Assembly: GCA_038745535.1 (NCBI GenBank)
Contig: JBCDLI010000038.1
Span: 1-25,251 of the forward strand
DNA length: 25,251 bases
Origin: JBCDLI01 sp038745535
GTDB taxonomy: Bacteria > Pseudomonadota > Alphaproteobacteria > Rhizobiales > Rhizobiaceae
Reading direction: 5' to 3'
The notes beneath the pieces are model-generated. The model saw only the letters and a program-made list of their open reading frames with translations. It searched no databases and was not told the DNA's origin. A program made the position numbers and the translations under genes. Below, in pieces: positions 22,208-25,251 of this stretch; positions within the stretch are counted from its first letter, which is position 1, and each line of letters begins with the position of its first letter.

Positions 22208-23761
22208 ATGGAACTCACTGTATGGACATATGAAGGCCCGCCGCACATCGGTGCGATGCGCATCGCTGCTTCAATGAAGCAGCTGCACTATGTGCTGCAT
22301 GCGCCGCAGGGCGACACCTACGCTGATCTTCTATTCACGATGATTGCGCGGCAAAAAGAGCGTCCGCCAGTCACCTACACGACCTTTCAGGCTCGTGATC
22401 TTGGCAAGGATACGGCCGAGATTTTCAAAGATGCGTGCCGGGCGGCCGCCGAACGATTTCAACCTCAGGCGATGATTGTCGGTGCTTCATGCACTGCCGA
22501 GCTTATTCAAGATGATCCCGGCGGTCTCGCCAAGACGCTTGATCTGGGTATCCCCGTCGTGCCGCTGGAACTGCCGTCCTATCAAAAGAAAGAAAACTGG
22601 GGCGCGGCGGAAACGTTTTATCAGCTGGTTCGCGGTGTCTGCACCGGCGTTGAGAAAGCTGAGCGACCTGCCGGGTCGCGTCCATTGTGCAACATCTTGG
22701 GTCCAACTGCGCTTGGATTTCACAATCGTGATGATGTCACCGAAATCACGCGTCTCCTTGAGCGCATGGGCATCGACATCAATGTAATTGCCCCCCTTGG
22801 CGCTACTCCGATTGAGATGATGAGCATCCCAAACGCGGACTTCAATGTGGTGCTCTATCCGGAAATTGCCGGTGTCGCAGCGTCTTGGCTTCGGCGTAAT
22901 TTTAAAATGCCGTCGACAAAGACAGTGCCCATTGGCGTGGGCGCAACCGAAGACTTCATTCGCGAAGTCGCCGAGCTCGCTGACATTGATGCGAGTGATC
23001 TTCTGGCCGAAAACAATGAGCGGCTAAGCTGGTACTCACGGTCGATTGATTCCAATTATTTAACGGGCAAGCGCGTCTTCATTTTTGGCGATGCCACACA
23101 TGCGATCGCGACCGCGCGCATTGCTCGCGATGAGCTCGGGTTCGAGGTCTGTGGGCTTGGCACTTACAGCCGCGAGTTTGCACGCGATGTTCGCGCTGCT
23201 GCAACAGAATACGGCCTTGAAGCGCTGATCACCGACGATCACCTCGATGTTGAAGCAGCGATCATCGAAACCCAGCCAGAAATGGTGCTTGGCACGCAGA
23301 TGGAACGTCACGCGGCCAAGCGTATGCGCACGCCCTGTGCTGTCATTTCATCGCCTATTCACGTGCAGGATTTCCCCGCGCGGTACTCGCCGTTCATGGG
23401 ATTCGAAGGTGCCAATGTGATCTTCGACACGTTCGTCCATCCGCTGATGATGGGCCTTGAGGAGCATTTGCTCGGCATGTTCCGCGATGATTTCGAATTT
23501 AATGACGATGCGAAGGCTTCGCATCTCGCAGCGCTCGGTGGCGGTGAACAAGCGCCCGCTGAACGTGTGGAAGACGGACAGCAAGACGCTCCGCCGAATG
23601 CGGTCGCTTGGACCGATGACGCCGAAAGGGAACTGAAGAAAATCCCATTCTTTGTGCGCGGAAAAGCACGCCGAAACACCGAACTCTTCGCAGTTGAAAA
23701 CAACTGCAACCCGATCACGGTGGAGACACTCTATGATGCAAAAGCCCATTTCGGCCGCTGA
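22208..23761 (+). CDS. bchB: Dark-operative protochlorophyllide reductase subunit B
   Basis: This 517-residue subunit begins MELTVWTYEGPPHIGAMRIA, the standard BchB start. Asp36 (APQGDTYAD) is the unusual aspartate ligand of the NB cluster. Other family stretches include SCTAELIQDDPGGL, LGPTALGFHNRDDV and, near the C-terminus, WTDDAERELKKIPFFVRGKA and RKTE-like RRNTELFA, the C-terminal domain involved in binding the substrate. ATG 22208 is 2 bp after the bchN stop; a longer frame from 22088 lies within bchN and is not used. Together with BchN (here) and BchL (not in the window) it forms DPOR. Its end overlaps the bchH start by 29 bp. Confidence 0.96.
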   Translation: MELTVWTYEGPPHIGAMRIAASMKQLHYVLHAPQGDTYADLLFTMIARQKERPPVTYTTFQARDLGKDTAEIFKDACRAAAERFQPQAMIVGASCTAELIQDDPGGLAKTLDLGIPVVPLELPSYQKKENWGAAETFYQLVRGVCTGVEKAERPAGSRPLCNILGPTALGFHNRDDVTEITRLLERMGIDINVIAPLGATPIEMMSIPNADFNVVLYPEIAGVAASWLRRNFKMPSTKTVPIGVGATEDFIREVAELADIDASDLLAENNERLSWYSRSIDSNYLTGKRVFIFGDATHAIATARIARDELGFEVCGLGTYSREFARDVRAAATEYGLEALITDDHLDVEAAIIETQPEMVLGTQMERHAAKRMRTPCAVISSPIHVQDFPARYSPFMGFEGANVIFDTFVHPLMMGLEEHLLGMFRDDFEFNDDAKASHLAALGGGEQAPAERVEDGQQDAPPNAVAWTDDAERELKKIPFFVRGKARRNTELFAVENNCNPITVETLYDAKAHFGR

Positions 23762-25251
23762 GGCCGACCGCGCTGCCGCATCAAAGGCGGCAACTCCGAT
23801 CCGCGTGACGATTGTCACGCTTGATAGTCACATGGCCACCACGCTTGACCGTGCGCGCAACATCTTGGTTCGTGAACTGCCCGGCCTGCAAATCAGCCTG
23901 CATGCTGCAACCGAGATGGGCGCTGACGAGGAACGTCAGGAGGCCTGCAGGCGCGATATTGCGGACGCGGATATCATCATCGCGCACATGATTTTCATGG
24001 AAGATCAGGTCAACCTGATTAAGCCATGGGTCGAGGCGCGGCGTGGGAATTGCGATGCCGTCGTCGGGTGCTTGGCTGCCGCTGACATCGTGAAGCTCAC
24101 GAAGCTTGGCGACTTCAACATGTCGAACCCGACGGGCGGCGCGCTCGGTTTTTTGAAGCGGTTGCGCGGCAAAAGCAGTGGCGGCTCCCACGGCGGTCGC
24201 CATCAAATGCGGCTTCTGCGTCAATTGCCAAAGTTCCTAAAATACATTCCGGGCAAGGCACAGGACGTGCGTGCGTACTTCCTTACGCTGCAATACCTGC
24301 TCGCGGCGTCGGAAGAAAACCTTGTCAATCTAGTTCGGTTCCTCGTTCAGCGCTACGCTGACGGCCCGCGGCGCGGCCTTCGCCAACTCGTCGATGGCAC
24401 AGAGCCGCTAAGCTATCCCGATGTCGGTCTTTACAGTCGCAACCTGAAGCACGGTGTGACCGATAATCTTGAGGTTTATCTGCGCGAGACCTCGCTCAAA
24501 AAGCCGGTCGGGACCGTCGGCGTATTGGTCATGCGTTCCTACGTGCTTGCAAAGAATACTGCGCATTATGACGGCGTCATTACGGCCTTAAGAGCCAGAG
24601 GCTTGAACGTCATCACCGCTTTCGCAAGCGGTTTGGACGGACGTCCAGCAGTCGAAAAGTTCTTTATGAGAGACGGTAAGTCGACGGTCGACGCGGTCGT
24701 TTCGCTCACTGGATTTTCGCTTGTCGGTGGCCCGGCTTACAACGATGCCAAAGCCGCCGAAGAGGCTTTGGCCGCGCTTGACGTGCCTTACATCTCAGCG
24801 TTTGCGAGCGAATTCCAGACGCTCCAATCCTGGGCTTCCAGCGAACAGGGCATGACGCCTGTGGAGGCGACGATCATGGTCGCTATTCCTGAAATCGACG
24901 GTGCAACGGGCCCGATTGTATTCGGTGGACGGAGCGACGGTTCAGGTCCAGCTAGCTATGGCGACACGCCAAGTGCAACTGCTGAAAATATTGATCCGCG
25001 CGACATGCAGCCATGTGTCGAGCGGTGTGAAATGCTTGCTGCGCGCGTGGCAAAGCTTGTGCGTCTTCGGCGCAAGCCAAAGTCGGAGCGCCGCGTCGCG
25101 ACCGTTCTCTACAATTTCCCGCCGAACGGTGGGGCCACTGGTACTGCTGCTTATCTTTCCGTTTTTCAGTCGCTCTTTAACACGCTCAAAAGCATGAAGG
25201 CCGAGGGATATTCGGTGGACGTGCCCGAGAGCGTGGATGCACTGCGTGAAG
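23733..25251 (+). CDS. bchH: Magnesium chelatase subunit H (3' part outside window)
   Basis: The first 506 residues are present, from ATG 23733 (MMQKPISAAEADRAA), after which the window ends; the full protein is normally near 1200 residues. It begins like other BchH proteins with IRVTIVTLDSHMATTLDRA and continues with DIIIAHMIFMEDQVN, YLLAASEENLVNLVRFLVQR and VSLTGFSLVGGPAYND. BchH binds protoporphyrin IX and is the catalytic subunit of Mg-chelatase with BchI and BchD, the first committed step to bacteriochlorophyll. The start lies within bchB (29-bp overlap, different frame) with GGAG upstream, so translation is probably coupled. An ATG one codon later is an equal option. Confidence 0.95.
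   Translation, partial: MMQKPISAAEADRAAASKAATPIRVTIVTLDSHMATTLDRARNILVRELPGLQISLHAATEMGADEERQEACRRDIADADIIIAHMIFMEDQVNLIKPWVEARRGNCDAVVGCLAAADIVKLTKLGDFNMSNPTGGALGFLKRLRGKSSGGSHGGRHQMRLLRQLPKFLKYIPGKAQDVRAYFLTLQYLLAASEENLVNLVRFLVQRYADGPRRGLRQLVDGTEPLSYPDVGLYSRNLKHGVTDNLEVYLRETSLKKPVGTVGVLVMRSYVLAKNTAHYDGVITALRARGLNVITAFASGLDGRPAVEKFFMRDGKSTVDAVVSLTGFSLVGGPAYNDAKAAEEALAALDVPYISAFASEFQTLQSWASSEQGMTPVEATIMVAIPEIDGATGPIVFGGRSDGSGPASYGDTPSATAENIDPRDMQPCVERCEMLAARVAKLVRLRRKPKSERRVATVLYNFPPNGGATGTAAYLSVFQSLFNTLKSMKAEGYSVDVPESVDALRE

Noticed and set aside
20868..23761. BchN/BchB as nitrogenase-like NifE/NifN or chlorophyllide reductase (BchY/BchZ)
   Set aside because: The exact cysteine ligand spacing in BchN, Asp36 in BchB and the bchF-N-B-H gene order identify protochlorophyllide reductase.
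1..25251. CRISPR arrays, tRNA or rRNA genes, insertion sequences
   Set aside because: No regularly spaced repeats, cloverleaf sequences, rRNA-like stretches or transposase frames were seen on either strand.

Overview
This window carries one edge of a photosynthesis gene cluster from an alphaproteobacterium. The right half (about 13.6-25.25 kb) holds genes for bacteriochlorophyll a synthesis and its aerobic/redox/light control, in the order bchP - PucC-family MFS - bchG - ppsR - ppaA (minus strand), then divergently bchF - bchN - bchB - bchH (plus strand). This order is familiar from purple bacteria and aerobic anoxygenic phototrophs. The left half is chromosomal housekeeping and transport. 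A RirA-type iron regulator with the exact three-cysteine spacing of the rhizobial protein points toward Hyphomicrobiales (Rhizobiales) or a relative, though the species cannot be named from sequence alone.

Layout. 1-1031 (minus): the 5' part of a cNMP-binding/CBS/DUF294 signalling protein. 1163-3201 (minus): a two-gene Na+:solute symporter operon (small DUF4212 subunit and large SSS subunit). 3202-3917: a long gene-free region with a strong candidate for an unannotated small RNA on the minus strand, back to back with the rirA promoter. 3918-4391 rirA and 4467-5966 glpK (plus). 6057-8124 (plus): a COG0523/CobW metallochaperone GTPase and a WD40 protein. 8121-13368 (minus): a complete peptide-type ABC importer (binding protein, two permeases, fused double ATPase), with a hairpin terminator/attenuator after the binding-protein gene. 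13605-14066 (plus): tspO. 14063-20208 (minus): an unknown small membrane protein, bchP, the PucC-family protein, bchG, ppsR and ppaA. 20368-25251 (plus): bchFNBH, with bchH cut by the window end.

How the genes work together. BchN and BchB are two of the three subunits of the dark-operative protochlorophyllide reductase. BchH is the large Mg-chelatase subunit, BchF hydrates the 3-vinyl group, BchG attaches the geranylgeranyl/phytyl tail and BchP reduces that tail. PpsR is the repressor of this pathway and PpaA its cobalamin/heme-type antirepressor. Two PpsR-type palindromes are visible, one overlapping the -35 box of the bchF promoter and one overlapping the -35 box of a bchG promoter. Their cores are nearly identical, so the regulator genes probably control both flanking operons. 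TspO is a tetrapyrrole-binding membrane protein that lowers photosynthesis gene expression in Rhodobacter, so it fits at the edge of the cluster.

The most novel item is the putative three-hairpin sRNA at about 3672-3805 (minus). It has a CUCCUCC anti-Shine-Dalgarno loop and lies divergent to rirA. Other items worth following are a possibly leaderless bchG mRNA, a PpsR that appears to keep only one of the two classical redox cysteines, and an uncharacterised 88-residue membrane protein between tspO and bchP.
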